A DNA stretch of 64,000 nucleotides, taken from UBA3006 sp036746695 (GTDB lineage: Bacteria; Actinomycetota; Acidimicrobiia; Acidimicrobiales; Ilumatobacteraceae). The notes under the pieces were generated by a model, which worked only from the letters and a program-made list of their open reading frames with translations, did not search any database and was not told the DNA's origin. Position 1 is the stretch's first letter. Each line of letters starts with the position of its first letter. Shown in pieces: positions 8,955-17,961 of the stretch. The position numbers and the translations under genes were made by a program. The stretch spans positions 124,001 to 188,000 of the forward strand of contig DAIODP010000001.1 in the NCBI GenBank assembly GCA_036746695.1, read 5' to 3'.

Positions 8955-9673
8955 CAAATTCGCAACATACACCTCGCGTTGTGCTGATCACGGGCGGTTC
9001 TCGCGGAATTGGTTTGGCATGCGCACGACACTTTGCTGAACTTGGCGACAATGTCGCAGTCACTTACAACTCGTCGCCTCCTCCTCCAGAGTTTTTTGGC
9101 GTCAAGTGCGACGTGACTGACACCGCACAAGTAGATGCAGCATTTACAGCGGTGGAAGCACACTTCGGTCCGGTTCAGGTACTCGTCTCGAATGCAGGCG
9201 TCACTAAAGACACGTTGCTTTTACGAATGAGCGAGGCGGATTTCGCCGACGTTGTTAATGCCAACCTCACTGCCGCTTATCGAGTTTGCAAACGAGCAAC
9301 CCAGGGGATGCTGCGCGCAAAGAGCGGCAGAATCATTCTGATGTCGTCAGTTGTAGCAATGCTTGGCTCGGCAGGACAGGCCAACTATGCCGCATCCAAA
9401 TCTGGGCTGATTGGCCTCGCTCGTTCGCTTGCGCGGGAACTCGGTTCACGCAACATCACAGTAAACGTTGTTGCTCCCGGCCCAGTCGATACCGACATGA
9501 CTGCAGCACTCAGTGCGGAACGGCTTGCCGATCTTGCCGCTGCCGTTCCCCTTGTGCGCACCGCGTCGGTAGATGAAATCGCAGGGGTTGTAACTTTTCT
9601 TGCCAGCCCGGCTGCGGCGTACATCACAGGTGCAGTTATTCCCGTGGACGGTGGCTTGGGAATGGGCCACTAA
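8951..9673 (+). CDS. fabG: 3-oxoacyl-ACP reductase (SDR)
   Basis: A 240-residue short-chain dehydrogenase, taken as the NADPH-dependent beta-ketoacyl-ACP reductase because it sits in the fab operon. Visible features are the cofactor loop GGSRGIG (15-21), NAG (about 82), catalytic Ser in LMSSV, the YAASK Tyr-Lys pair, and the PG motif after VNVVAPG. It overlaps fabH by four bases. An 81-bp gap follows before acpP, which may hold a separate promoter for the carrier protein, but no convincing hexamers were identified. Confidence 0.88.
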   Translation: MTNSQHTPRVVLITGGSRGIGLACARHFAELGDNVAVTYNSSPPPPEFFGVKCDVTDTAQVDAAFTAVEAHFGPVQVLVSNAGVTKDTLLLRMSEADFADVVNANLTAAYRVCKRATQGMLRAKSGRIILMSSVVAMLGSAGQANYAASKSGLIGLARSLARELGSRNITVNVVAPGPVDTDMTAALSAERLADLAAAVPLVRTASVDEIAGVVTFLASPAAAYITGAVIPVDGGLGMGH

Positions 9674-9754
9674 CAGCGATTTATTGTGTTCATAGAGTAA
9701 AGTAACTTTGTTGCAGAGATTGCAGCTTCACATAGACATATAGAGGAGACCAAC

Positions 9755-9994
9755 GTGAGTCAAGAACTGTTCGATCGTTTTGTAAAGTGCGCCGTTGACG
9801 TTCTTTCAGTAGATGCAAGCAAGATCACGGTTGAAGCGTCGTTCGGCGACGATCTTGACGCAGACAGCCTCGACTTGGTCGAATTGGTCATGGCACTTGA
9901 AGAAGAGTTTGGTATCGAAGTACCAGAATCCGACCTAGAAGGCGTCGACACGGTTGGTAAAGCATTCGCTCTCGTCACATCAAAAGTTAAATAG
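9755..9994 (+). CDS. acpP: Acyl carrier protein
   Basis: A 79-residue acidic carrier. The phosphopantetheine attachment site is Ser38 in DADSLDLVELVMALEE, a near-canonical actinobacterial ACP motif. Translation starts at GTG 9755, with AGAGGAG about seven bases upstream; no ATG fits. It sits between fabG and fabF, as expected for the type II fatty acid synthase. Activation would need a holo-ACP synthase encoded elsewhere. Confidence 0.95.
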   Translation: MSQELFDRFVKCAVDVLSVDASKITVEASFGDDLDADSLDLVELVMALEEEFGIEVPESDLEGVDTVGKAFALVTSKVK

Positions 9995-10018
9995 CCGCTC
10001 AAATCGGCCAGTATCCAT

Positions 10019-11206
10019 ATGCACGGTGCCGGACATCGCGTTGCCATAACCGGATACGGCATAGTTGCGCCCTGCGGCATAGGCAAAGAAGCATTTTGGA
10101 AAGGTCTAATCGGTCCGGGTTTTTCCGGCTTGCGCTCGATCGAAGTCCAAGACTGGGATCCACTTCCCTATTTCGATTCGCCTAAAGACGCCAGGCGCTC
10201 TGATAGGTGCGAACAATTTGCTTTAGCCGCAGCAGGCGAAGCAATCACCCAATCGGGTTCTTTGCCCTACGACTCATCTCGCATCGGCACAATATTTGGT
10301 ACTGGTATCGGTGGGCTCCGCACGCTCGAAGAACAGGTCATCGTCCGCTTCGAGAAGGGTGAACGTCGGGTCTCGCCTTTTCTTGTTCCAATGATGATGT
10401 CCAATGCGTCGGGTGCGGCAATCTCTATGCGCTATGGCTTCCAGGGCCCGGCAGAAACTGTGTGCACTGCATGTGCGGCATCCACTCATGCCATTGGCAA
10501 CGCTGCTCGTCTCATTGCCTGGGGCAGATGCGATGCGGTGGTTACTGGCGGAAGCGAATCCGCCGCGACCATCACGGCACTTGCCGGCTTTGCGAATATG
10601 ACCGCCCTTTCATCCACGCTTGTGAGTAAGCCATTTGATGCCACACGCGACGGTTTCATCATGGGCGAAGGCGCTGCGGTTTTCGTGCTGGAACGACTTG
10701 ACATGGCTATTGCACGCGGCGCGCACATTGTGGCCGAAATTGTTGGCGCAGCGAGCAATGCCGATGCACATCACATCACCGCACCATCTCCTGGCGGTGT
10801 CGGTGCCACGCGTTGTATGCAATTGGCTCTTGAAGATGCAGGGCTCCAAGCCTCCGATATCAAACAGATCAACGCCCACGGAACAAGCACGCCTCTTAAC
10901 GATTCAGCCGAAGCGCAAGCGATTGAAGCAGTCTTTGGCGATCGTTCGGTACCCGTTGTTTCAATTAAGGGCGTAACGGGTCACCCTCTAGGCGCCGCAG
11001 GAGCTCTCGAAGCCGCAGCTGTTTTGCTCAGCATTGAAAAGAGTCTTATTCCCCCAACCGCCGGAACAACAGTGATCGACCCAGCGATGAACATCGATGT
11101 AGTGATGGGTGAGCCCCGAAAATGGACGCCGGGGCCAACGATCTCGAACAACTTTGGATTTGGTGGTCATAACGGATCGGTGATTATCGCTCCGTACAAG
11201 CAATAG
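10019..11206 (+). CDS. fabF: 3-oxoacyl-ACP synthase II
   Basis: FabF/KAS II elongates acyl-ACPs. The 395-residue protein has the Cys-His-His set: Cys152 in TACAAS, His287 in AHGTSTPLND and His322 in KGVTGHPLGAAG, plus the glycine-rich NNFGFGGHNGS near the C-terminus. It is the last gene of the plus-strand fab operon, 24 bp after acpP, and meets fabZ tail to tail with two bases between the stop codons. Confidence 0.95.
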   Translation: MHGAGHRVAITGYGIVAPCGIGKEAFWKGLIGPGFSGLRSIEVQDWDPLPYFDSPKDARRSDRCEQFALAAAGEAITQSGSLPYDSSRIGTIFGTGIGGLRTLEEQVIVRFEKGERRVSPFLVPMMMSNASGAAISMRYGFQGPAETVCTACAASTHAIGNAARLIAWGRCDAVVTGGSESAATITALAGFANMTALSSTLVSKPFDATRDGFIMGEGAAVFVLERLDMAIARGAHIVAEIVGAASNADAHHITAPSPGGVGATRCMQLALEDAGLQASDIKQINAHGTSTPLNDSAEAQAIEAVFGDRSVPVVSIKGVTGHPLGAAGALEAAAVLLSIEKSLIPPTAGTTVIDPAMNIDVVMGEPRKWTPGPTISNNFGFGGHNGSVIIAPYKQ

Positions 11207-11208
11207 AA

Positions 11209-11637
11209 CTACGCGTCGACTACAACGAACAACAACTCACATTCGCAGGCCAACTCGCCGTTGACCAATGCCCTTCCCGATCCTTTTCCGGCCCTTGCAG
11301 ACATTCTTCCAATCGACGCCTTTAGTTCAAGCGTGTCGCCTGGTACTACTTGTCGCCGAAATCGCGCAGCGTCCAAGCCGCCAAATAACGGCAATTTGCC
11401 TGCGAACTGCGGGTCGCTCACTATGGCTAACGCACCGGTTTGTGCGATTGCCTCACACATCAATACCCCAGGCAGCGTGGGTCGACCAGGAAAATGACCG
11501 GCAAAAAACCATTCTTCTCCCGTCAGACGCCAGATTGCACTTGCGGACTTACCAGGCGTAAGTTCCGTAATTTCATCGACGAACAAAAAGGGTGAACGGT
11601 GTGCAATCAGCGAGGATGGATCTGGGAAGGCGCTCAC
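11209..11637 (-). CDS. fabZ: 3-hydroxyacyl-ACP dehydratase
   Basis: FabZ removes water from 3-hydroxyacyl-ACP. The hot-dog protein carries His48 in AGHFPGRP and Glu62 in VLMCEAIAQTG, the catalytic pair. The frame is open upstream to 11694, but GTG 11637 is preferred: it overlaps the bcp stop as GTGA, has GGAGG nine bases upstream and gives 142 residues, the normal FabZ length. The gene is on the strand opposite the other fab genes, at the end of the trp-bcp operon. Confidence 0.92.
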   Translation of the reverse strand: MSAFPDPSSLIAHRSPFLFVDEITELTPGKSASAIWRLTGEEWFFAGHFPGRPTLPGVLMCEAIAQTGALAIVSDPQFAGKLPLFGGLDAARFRRQVVPGDTLELKASIGRMSARAGKGSGRALVNGELACECELLFVVVDA

Positions 11638-12083
11638 TTGCCTAACGCCTCCAGTAAACGCAATGGCGTGTCTTTTGGGGAAATCTTGTACCAAGCGTGA
11701 GTGATCACGCCCTTATCAATCAGGAAAGCAGATCGTTCGATGCCCATGTACTCGCGACCATACATCGATTTCTTCTTCCAAACTTTGAATGCTTTTGCAA
11801 CAACATGATCGATATCCGAGAGCAACGTAAAACCAAGTTCAAATTTCTCGTCAAACTTCAGCAACTTCGAAGGCTTGTCGGGGCTGATTCCAACGATTGC
11901 GGTCTTGCCGATGTCTGATGCAATGTCGCGCAGGCCGCAGGATTGTTGGTTGCAGCCAGGGGTGTCGGCTTTGGGGTAGAAGTACACCAGCACTTTTCGC
12001 TTTTCAAATTTTGTTAGTGAGAACTTTTTTTCAAATTGGTCTAACAGCTCGATCGCTGGCGACTTAACACCGGTCTTCAACAT
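11634..12083 (-). CDS. bcp: Thioredoxin-dependent peroxiredoxin (BCP/PrxQ type)
   Basis: A 149-residue thiol peroxidase reducing H2O2 and organic peroxides. The peroxidatic Cys44 in TPGCNQQSC and the resolving Cys49 five residues later form the atypical 2-Cys arrangement of the PrxQ class. YFYPKADTPG is the standard active-site approach. It lies nine bases after trpA and overlaps fabZ by four bases, so it is in the same operon. Confidence 0.92.
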   Translation of the reverse strand: MLKTGVKSPAIELLDQFEKKFSLTKFEKRKVLVYFYPKADTPGCNQQSCGLRDIASDIGKTAIVGISPDKPSKLLKFDEKFELGFTLLSDIDHVVAKAFKVWKKKSMYGREYMGIERSAFLIDKGVITHAWYKISPKDTPLRLLEALGK

Positions 12084-12092
12084 GCAACAAAC

Positions 12093-12887
12093 TTAGCCCT
12101 TTGCAACTGAGACACGATCGATTGCTGCGCGAACCTCGGCCACATATTCTCCAACCGCATCTGGCCCGTCCTTTAGCAACCTTCTCATTACAGAAGCACC
12201 CTGCACAACGCCGTCCGCCACCGTGACCGCTTCAGCAGCCTGCTCGGCATTCGACACTCCAACACCAATCAGAATAGGAATGGATGTCAGTTGCTTTAAG
12301 CGTCGTGCAAGCAGCAATGCGGTCGAGGCAAGTTCGTCTCGTTCGCCAGTGACACCAAGAAGACCCACTGCATAGACAAATCCACGCGCTCGCTCCAAGA
12401 TTCGCGGCAATCGTTCGTCTGGCGCAGTAGGTGCAGCCAGCATCACAGTTTCAATGCCAGCGGCATCAGCGGCCTTGCACCAAGCGCCCGACTCTTCGAG
12501 GGGCAAATCCGGAACGATCGCTGCGCAAACGCCGGCCTCGGCCAGCGCATTGGCAAAGCGTTCGTGCCCTGCGTTGTGGATGGTGTTGTAGTAACACATC
12601 ACAGCAAGTGGGATGCTGACATCAACTAGACGAAGATCATTCAGAATTGATATTGGTGTCGCGCCTGCATCTAGCGCTCTTTGTGAGGCCAGCTGAATGA
12701 TTGGTCCGTCCATAACAGGGTCGGAAAACGGAATGCCGATTTCGATTGCATCGGCGCCGTTAGCGGCCGCTGCTCGAATCGCATCCAGCCAACCTTCGAG
12801 CCCACCAGTGATGTACGGGACAAGAAGTTTCTTGCCAGCATCGCGTTTTTTGCGAAGTTCAGATTCTAAAAAACCTAATTGGGCCAC
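12093..12887 (-). CDS. trpA: Tryptophan synthase alpha chain
   Basis: TrpA cleaves indole-3-glycerol phosphate to indole and glyceraldehyde 3-phosphate and passes indole to TrpB. The 264-residue TIM barrel has both catalytic acids at the canonical positions, Glu49 (AIEIGIPFSD) and Asp60 (PVMDGP), and a phosphate-binding GVGVSNAEQA loop. It follows trpB by eight bases. Confidence 0.96.
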   Translation of the reverse strand: MAQLGFLESELRKKRDAGKKLLVPYITGGLEGWLDAIRAAAANGADAIEIGIPFSDPVMDGPIIQLASQRALDAGATPISILNDLRLVDVSIPLAVMCYYNTIHNAGHERFANALAEAGVCAAIVPDLPLEESGAWCKAADAAGIETVMLAAPTAPDERLPRILERARGFVYAVGLLGVTGERDELASTALLLARRLKQLTSIPILIGVGVSNAEQAAEAVTVADGVVQGASVMRRLLKDGPDAVGEYVAEVRAAIDRVSVAKG

Positions 12888-12895
12888 CGCTGCGC

Positions 12896-14050
12896 CTAGC
12901 CCAAGATTTCCATCATTTGTGCGACATCTTTATCGCCTCGACCCGACAAATTCATGAGCACCGTCTGGCCCTGCATGTTCTTTGCTTCTCGCGAGATCCA
13001 AGCCACAACGTGCGCACACTCGAGAGCAGGAATGATTCCCTCGGTCTTTGCGAGCAGTTGGAAACCCTCAATAACCTCGGCGTCGGTAACGCTTGGGTAC
13101 TCGGCACGGCCAATCGATGCGAGGTATGAGTGCTCTGGCCCTACGCCGGGGTAATCAAGGCCCGCACTAATCGAATGCGCTTCTTGCACCTGACCATGTT
13201 CGTCCTGCATCAGATACGACCGCATGCCGTGTACAACTCCCGGAACGCCTCTGCCTACTGCAGCACCACCCGCTGGCTCGACACCAACAAGCCTTGCTTT
13301 CGTGTCGACAAAACCCGAGAAAATACCAATCGCGTTTGAGCCGCCACCCACACATGCCGTGACGACATCGGGATCTTTACCGTCAAGAACATCGCGACAC
13401 TGCGCAAATGCCTCATCGCCAATGACACTCTGGAACGTACGAACCATGAAGGGATAAGGATGTGGCCCCATGACTGACCCAAGCGCGTAATAGGTTGTCT
13501 CGACGGTTGCGACCCAGTCGCGCATTGCTTCATTCACAGCATCCTTGAGCGTTCGACTTCCCGACATGGCCGGAACAACTTCGGCGCCCAGCAACTTCAT
13601 GCGAAATACGTTCAACGCTTGGCGCTGCACGTCCACTTCGCCCATGTACACCTTGCACTGCAGACCAAGCAACGCTGCAGCGGTGGCTGAGGCAACGCCG
13701 TGCTGCCCAGCGCCTGTCTCGGCAACGATTCGCTTCTTGCCCATTCGCTTGGCAAGCAGAACTTGCCCAAGCACGCTATTGATCTTGTGTGAACCAGTGT
13801 GATTCAGATCCTCGCGCTTCAACAGCAGCCGAATGCCGAGCTGCTTACCAAGGTTGTGACATTCGGTGATGATGCTTGGTCTGCCCGCGTATTCGCGCAG
13901 CAGGTTGTCGAGTTCAGACCGGAACGATGGGTCTGCCCAGGCGTCACGGAAGGCAACCTCCAACTCCTGGCACGCAGGAACGAGGGTTTCGGGTACGAAA
14001 CGACCACCGAACTCGCCGAAACGGCCACTGACGCCAGGGTCTTGCAACAT
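12896..14050 (-). CDS. trpB: Tryptophan synthase beta chain
   Basis: PLP enzyme joining indole and serine to give tryptophan. The 384-residue protein has the PLP lysine Lys89 in NHTGSHKIN, the catalytic Glu in AETGAGQHG, the phosphate loop GGGSNAIG and the SAGLDYPGVGPEH segment. It is a standard TrpB1 that pairs with TrpA. A 58-bp gap separates it from trpF upstream; no attenuator was recognised there. Confidence 0.97.
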   Translation of the reverse strand: MLQDPGVSGRFGEFGGRFVPETLVPACQELEVAFRDAWADPSFRSELDNLLREYAGRPSIITECHNLGKQLGIRLLLKREDLNHTGSHKINSVLGQVLLAKRMGKKRIVAETGAGQHGVASATAAALLGLQCKVYMGEVDVQRQALNVFRMKLLGAEVVPAMSGSRTLKDAVNEAMRDWVATVETTYYALGSVMGPHPYPFMVRTFQSVIGDEAFAQCRDVLDGKDPDVVTACVGGGSNAIGIFSGFVDTKARLVGVEPAGGAAVGRGVPGVVHGMRSYLMQDEHGQVQEAHSISAGLDYPGVGPEHSYLASIGRAEYPSVTDAEVIEGFQLLAKTEGIIPALECAHVVAWISREAKNMQGQTVLMNLSGRGDKDVAQMMEILG

Positions 14051-14108
14051 GGCTCACAATGTACTGCCGCCACCCGCGACACGACCAAGCGTGACAGCAC
14101 AAATTCAA

Positions 14109-14762
14109 CTACAGCAAGTCGTCGTCGCCCAACAACGCCGATGCAGAACGTGCGTTTGCGATGAAATGTCTCATCTTTACGGCGTCCTTAACGCCAGAAG
14201 ATTTTTCCACTCCGCTACTTACGTCCACGCCCCAAGGTCGAGCCATCATGATCGCTTGTGAAACCGTGTCCGGTGTGAGACCCCCGGCCAAAATAACTCG
14301 CATCGAGGAAGGAATCTCATTGAGAAGACCCCAATCGTATGACTCGCCCGAACCAGGGTTGGGCCCATCCACCAACAATGCATCCACTCCATACGTATCC
14401 CCTATGCGCGCACTTTGCGAACCGGCTACAACGGCTTTCACCGAAAATCGAACACCGTTGGCCACTTCAAATGCGGTCTCGGTTGATTCATGCCCGTGAA
14501 GTTGAGCGCCGTGCAAATGCGCGGTATGAACAATCTCAAGCACTCGCTGCGATGTCTCGTCGCGAAAAACTCCAACCGTGACGATTTCGGGTGGAAGTCT
14601 TTTGACTATGTCTGCCGCTGCCAAAGGTGCAATCTGGCGTGGCGATGGTGCAAAAACAAAACCAATGGCGTCGGCTCCGAGGGCAACAGCCAATAACGCA
14701 TCAGCCTCTGAGGTGATACCGCAAATCTTTACGAACACATTGGCAACGGTAGTGGCGAACAC
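14109..14762 (-). CDS. trpF: Phosphoribosylanthranilate isomerase
   Basis: TrpF catalyses the Amadori rearrangement before TrpC. The 217-residue TIM barrel has the catalytic Cys14 in VKICGIT and Asp132 in LLVDGPNPGSG, and the C-terminal GVDVSSGVE phosphate loop. Many actinobacteria lack trpF and use the bifunctional PriA instead, so a dedicated enzyme here is worth noting. It lies 16 bp after trpC. Confidence 0.95.
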   Translation of the reverse strand: MFATTVANVFVKICGITSEADALLAVALGADAIGFVFAPSPRQIAPLAAADIVKRLPPEIVTVGVFRDETSQRVLEIVHTAHLHGAQLHGHESTETAFEVANGVRFSVKAVVAGSQSARIGDTYGVDALLVDGPNPGSGESYDWGLLNEIPSSMRVILAGGLTPDTVSQAIMMARPWGVDVSSGVEKSSGVKDAVKMRHFIANARSASALLGDDDLL

Positions 14763-14778
14763 CGCTCGGACTGGGGAC

Positions 14779-15561
14779 TCAGCCCCCGCTTACACGTAAA
14801 GCTTCGAGAGCCGACGCAGGGTCTGTCGCAGTGACAAGTGATTCGCCCACCAACACTGCGTGGTAGCCAGCATCTCGCAATCGCTGCGCATCCTGCGCAT
14901 CTCGTACACCCGATTCGGCAACACGAATTACATTCGGCGGCATCATTTCGGCCATTCTCACGGCTCGGTCATGATCTACAGCAAACGTTGTCAGGTCGCG
15001 TTGGTTCACACCTACAAGTGTCGCGCCAATTGCTAACGCCATCTCCAACTCGGCCTCGCTGTGGGTTTCCACCAGAACATCGAGCATCAATTCATCCGCT
15101 AGCTGGTGAAAACTGACAAGCTCGGCCCTGTCGAGGGCTGCAACAATCAGCAGAACACAGTCGGCCCCCATAATTTTCGCATCGCAGATATCTTTCTCGC
15201 TCACCGTGAAGTCCTTGCGCAACACCGGCAACTGCACTGCTGCTCGGGCCGTCTGCAAATCAGAAACCGAACCGCCGAAGTGATCTTCATCCGTGAGCAC
15301 CGACAAGCAACTTGCGCCACCCCCTTCGTAAGCCTGCGCAAGAACCGAAGGGACGATGCCGCTGTTCAGGACACCCTTCGACGGTGACTTACGTTTGATT
15401 TCTGCAATAACTGCCAAACGATCGGTCGAATCAGTTCGGATGCGTTCAGCGAATTCGCGACCAAAGCCACACTGCGAGGCCTCGTCAATAAGCGTATTTA
15501 GATTGCGAGTGTCGACTTCGATTCGAGCCCGATGTTCGTGAAGAATCTTGTCGAGATACAA
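14779..15561 (-). CDS. trpC: Indole-3-glycerol phosphate synthase
   Basis: TrpC closes the indole ring. The 260-residue TIM barrel shows Glu54 and Lys56 in VIAEIKRKSPSKG, Lys116 in VLRKDF, VETHSEAEL, GVNQRDL and the final AESGV and VGESL phosphate loops. It begins three bases after the stop of the monooxygenase-fold gene and is followed by trpF, so the tryptophan genes are one transcription unit. trpE, trpG and trpD are not in the window. Confidence 0.96.
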   Translation of the reverse strand: MYLDKILHEHRARIEVDTRNLNTLIDEASQCGFGREFAERIRTDSTDRLAVIAEIKRKSPSKGVLNSGIVPSVLAQAYEGGGASCLSVLTDEDHFGGSVSDLQTARAAVQLPVLRKDFTVSEKDICDAKIMGADCVLLIVAALDRAELVSFHQLADELMLDVLVETHSEAELEMALAIGATLVGVNQRDLTTFAVDHDRAVRMAEMMPPNVIRVAESGVRDAQDAQRLRDAGYHAVLVGESLVTATDPASALEALRVSGG

Positions 15562-15564
15562 GCG

Positions 15565-15870
15565 TTACGCGCCCTTGCCACCAATTGGCGTAAGGATATG
15601 AAATTCGGGTGCTCCGTCCACGAATGGAGCGAGCGAAGCCGAGAAAGCCTTAAACGCGTCGGTACTCATGTGTGCGTTAAATGCATCTTGGTTTGCATAC
15701 GTTTCAAAGAACCAGACAACATTCGCGTCGGCGGCATCGTGGTGGAAAATGTAAGTGAGTGTTCCCTCTTCGGCTTTTGCAGTTTCTAGCCCGGGCTTGA
15801 CGGCTTCGGTCATTGCGTCACGCTGTCCCTCTTTGATTCTCAGTTTGACCGCTACAGAAACTTTGCTCAT
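15565..15870 (-). CDS. Antibiotic-biosynthesis-monooxygenase fold protein
   Basis: A 101-residue single-domain protein of the ABM (dimeric alpha-beta barrel) family: a first strand VAVKLRIKEG, then TLTYIFHHD and VVWFFETYANQDAFNAHMST. Family members include quinol monooxygenases and haem-degrading enzymes, but many have no known role and no cofactor site can be read here. It sits three bases before trpC, so it is cotranscribed with the trp genes; no functional link is known. Confidence 0.75.
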   Translation of the reverse strand: MSKVSVAVKLRIKEGQRDAMTEAVKPGLETAKAEEGTLTYIFHHDAADANVVWFFETYANQDAFNAHMSTDAFKAFSASLAPFVDGAPEFHILTPIGGKGA

Positions 15871-15895
15871 TGGTTGTGCCTTTCGCTGTTTGTTT

Positions 15896-17203
15896 CTAAA
15901 AACCTAGTTTGCTTTGTAACACCGATTCCAATTGCGCGATGGAGACGCGTTCCTGAGTAGTGGTGTCGCGCTCACGGATGGTTACCGCCTGATCCTCAAG
16001 AGAATCAAAGTCGACAGTGACGCAGAAAGGAGTACCAATTTCATCCTGACGTCGATAACGCCGGCCAATTGCCTGCGTCTCGTCGAAATCAACCATGTAG
16101 CGCTTGGAAAGTTGCCCAAAAATCGACTTCGAAAGTGGCATCAGCGTGTCCTTCTTGGACAAAGGCAGCACCGCAACTTTGTACGGGGCCAAACGTGGAT
16201 GCAAGCGAAGAACGGTGCGGGGCTCGTCGTTGACCACGTCCTCGTCGTATGCGGCCAAGAGGAAAGCGGCCATTGTTCTGTTGGCTCCAGCGGCGGGCTC
16301 TACTACATAAGGTACGTAACGCTCGTTGGTGGCTTGGTCGAAATAATCAAGCTTTTGATGAGAGAACTCAGAGTGGCGATTGAGATCGAAGTTGGTTCGC
16401 TGCGCGATTCCTTCCAGCTCTCCCCAACCCCACGGAAACTTGAACTCGATATCACTGGTGCCGGCTGAATAGTGCGAAAGCTCATCGGCGTCGTGCGCTC
16501 TTATCCGCAGCAACTCGGCGGGAATACCTAACTCGACATACCAGTTGAGGCGCTCATTACACCAGTATTCGTACCACTTCGAACTTTCTGCAGGTGGAAC
16601 GAAAAACTCCATTTCCATCTGTTCAAATTCTCGGGTGCGGAAAATAAAGTTTCCTGGAGTGATTTCGTTGCGGAACGATTTACCAACCTGAGCAATTCCG
16701 AACGGGGGCTTCTTGCGTGAGGTTTGTAACACGTTGGCAAAGTTGACAAACATTCCCTGTGCTGTTTCGGGGCGCATGTACACCGTGGCGCCCTCGCCTT
16801 CAACAGGGCCTGCATGTGTCTGAAACATCAAGTTGAAAGCACGCGCCTCAGTGAACGTGCAGCCCTTCATTTTGTTTGGGCAATCCCGCGCGTCTAACTG
16901 GTCTTCCCTGAACCGCTTCTTGCATACAGTGCAGTCGACGAGTGGGTCGGAAAAGTTTGCAAGGTGTCCGCTGGCTTCAAACACGGCCGGTGGGCCGAGA
17001 ATCGCTGCGTCAATCAGCACCACATCGTCGCGTTCCTGCACCATGGTTCGCACCCACGAGTCCTTGACGTTGCGAAGCATCAGTGAACCAAGTGGGCCGT
17101 AGTCGTACGACGAGCGAAAGCCACCATAGATTTCGGCGCTTGGGTAGACGAACCCGCGCCGCTTGCACAAGTTGACAATCTGCTCAAGGTCGGTGGCTGG
17201 CAT
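15896..17203 (-). CDS. glyS: Glycyl-tRNA synthetase (single-chain, dimeric type)
   Basis: Charges tRNA-Gly. At 435 residues it is the eukaryote/archaeal-like class II enzyme used by actinobacteria, not the two-subunit GlyQ/GlyS type. Class II motif 2 is visible as GKSFRNEITP, with FRTREFEQMEMEFF after it, and motif 3 as EPAAGANRTM. A Cys cluster (CTVCKKRF with DCPNKMKGC, about residues 91-115) may bind zinc. The anticodon-binding domain covers the last 110 residues. Confidence 0.95.
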   Translation of the reverse strand: MPATDLEQIVNLCKRRGFVYPSAEIYGGFRSSYDYGPLGSLMLRNVKDSWVRTMVQERDDVVLIDAAILGPPAVFEASGHLANFSDPLVDCTVCKKRFREDQLDARDCPNKMKGCTFTEARAFNLMFQTHAGPVEGEGATVYMRPETAQGMFVNFANVLQTSRKKPPFGIAQVGKSFRNEITPGNFIFRTREFEQMEMEFFVPPAESSKWYEYWCNERLNWYVELGIPAELLRIRAHDADELSHYSAGTSDIEFKFPWGWGELEGIAQRTNFDLNRHSEFSHQKLDYFDQATNERYVPYVVEPAAGANRTMAAFLLAAYDEDVVNDEPRTVLRLHPRLAPYKVAVLPLSKKDTLMPLSKSIFGQLSKRYMVDFDETQAIGRRYRRQDEIGTPFCVTVDFDSLEDQAVTIRERDTTTQERVSIAQLESVLQSKLGF

Positions 17204-17244
17204 TGTTACAGGTTATAAGAAAGATGATGCGCGGGAGCGCTCTC

Positions 17245-17961
17245 TTAACGCCGATCGAATAGTGAAGTCGATCTCAGTCGACGCTCGATGAAGTGTTCCA
17301 TAGCCTGCGTCGCCAGATGTGTAAGTTCACCCGAGGCGGCCGAGGCTTCCTGCGCGAGCGCAATATTCAGTTGACCTCCAAGCACCTGTTGCAAGAGTTG
17401 CAAGGCAGGCTGCGAAATTGATACCCCTGTTCGACACGATCGGCATTGTGCTCCACCCTGTGAAATGTCGAAAGCTACGAGCTCCACTTCCTGCTCGCAC
17501 CCAACACATTTACGCACCTGGGGGCTCACTCCTTCGGCGGCGAGCAGCTTCCAGTAAAAGGCCGCCACAACCACTGGTGATGCCTGATCCGCAAGTGACT
17601 GCAGCGCCCCAACCAACATGGTGTAGAGATGCGGTGCAGGTTCCCTGTCAGAAGCAATATGATCCACGGCCTCGAGCATCGAAATTCCCTGAGTCAATCG
17701 ATCCAAGTCGTGGTGCAATTTTGCTGATGAGGAGATCAGTTCAACCTGGTTGACCACGTCCAATTCTCGGCCTTTATACAAAAGTATTTCGACGTGGCTC
17801 ATTGGCTCGAGACGCGCACCAATCTTCGACTTCGTCTTGCGTATCCCCTTTGCTACCGCACGAACTTTCCCGTGCCCCTCGGTCATCAACACAACGATTC
17901 GATCGGCTTCACCAAGCTTGTAGGTGCGCAGCACAACCGCACGCTCCAAGTACTGCGTCAT
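17245..17961 (-). CDS. recO: DNA repair protein RecO
   Basis: RecO helps load RecA on SSB-coated DNA through RecR. The 238-residue protein has the N-terminal OB fold (AVVLRTYKLGEADRIVVLMT, VRAVAKGIRKTKSK) and a zinc-finger with Cys152, Cys155, Cys173 and Cys176. Its start overlaps the stop of the cis-prenyltransferase-like gene by four bases (ATGA). In mycobacteria recO is likewise beside uppS. Confidence 0.95.
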   Translation of the reverse strand: MTQYLERAVVLRTYKLGEADRIVVLMTEGHGKVRAVAKGIRKTKSKIGARLEPMSHVEILLYKGRELDVVNQVELISSSAKLHHDLDRLTQGISMLEAVDHIASDREPAPHLYTMLVGALQSLADQASPVVVAAFYWKLLAAEGVSPQVRKCVGCEQEVELVAFDISQGGAQCRSCRTGVSISQPALQLLQQVLGGQLNIALAQEASAASGELTHLATQAMEHFIERRLRSTSLFDRR

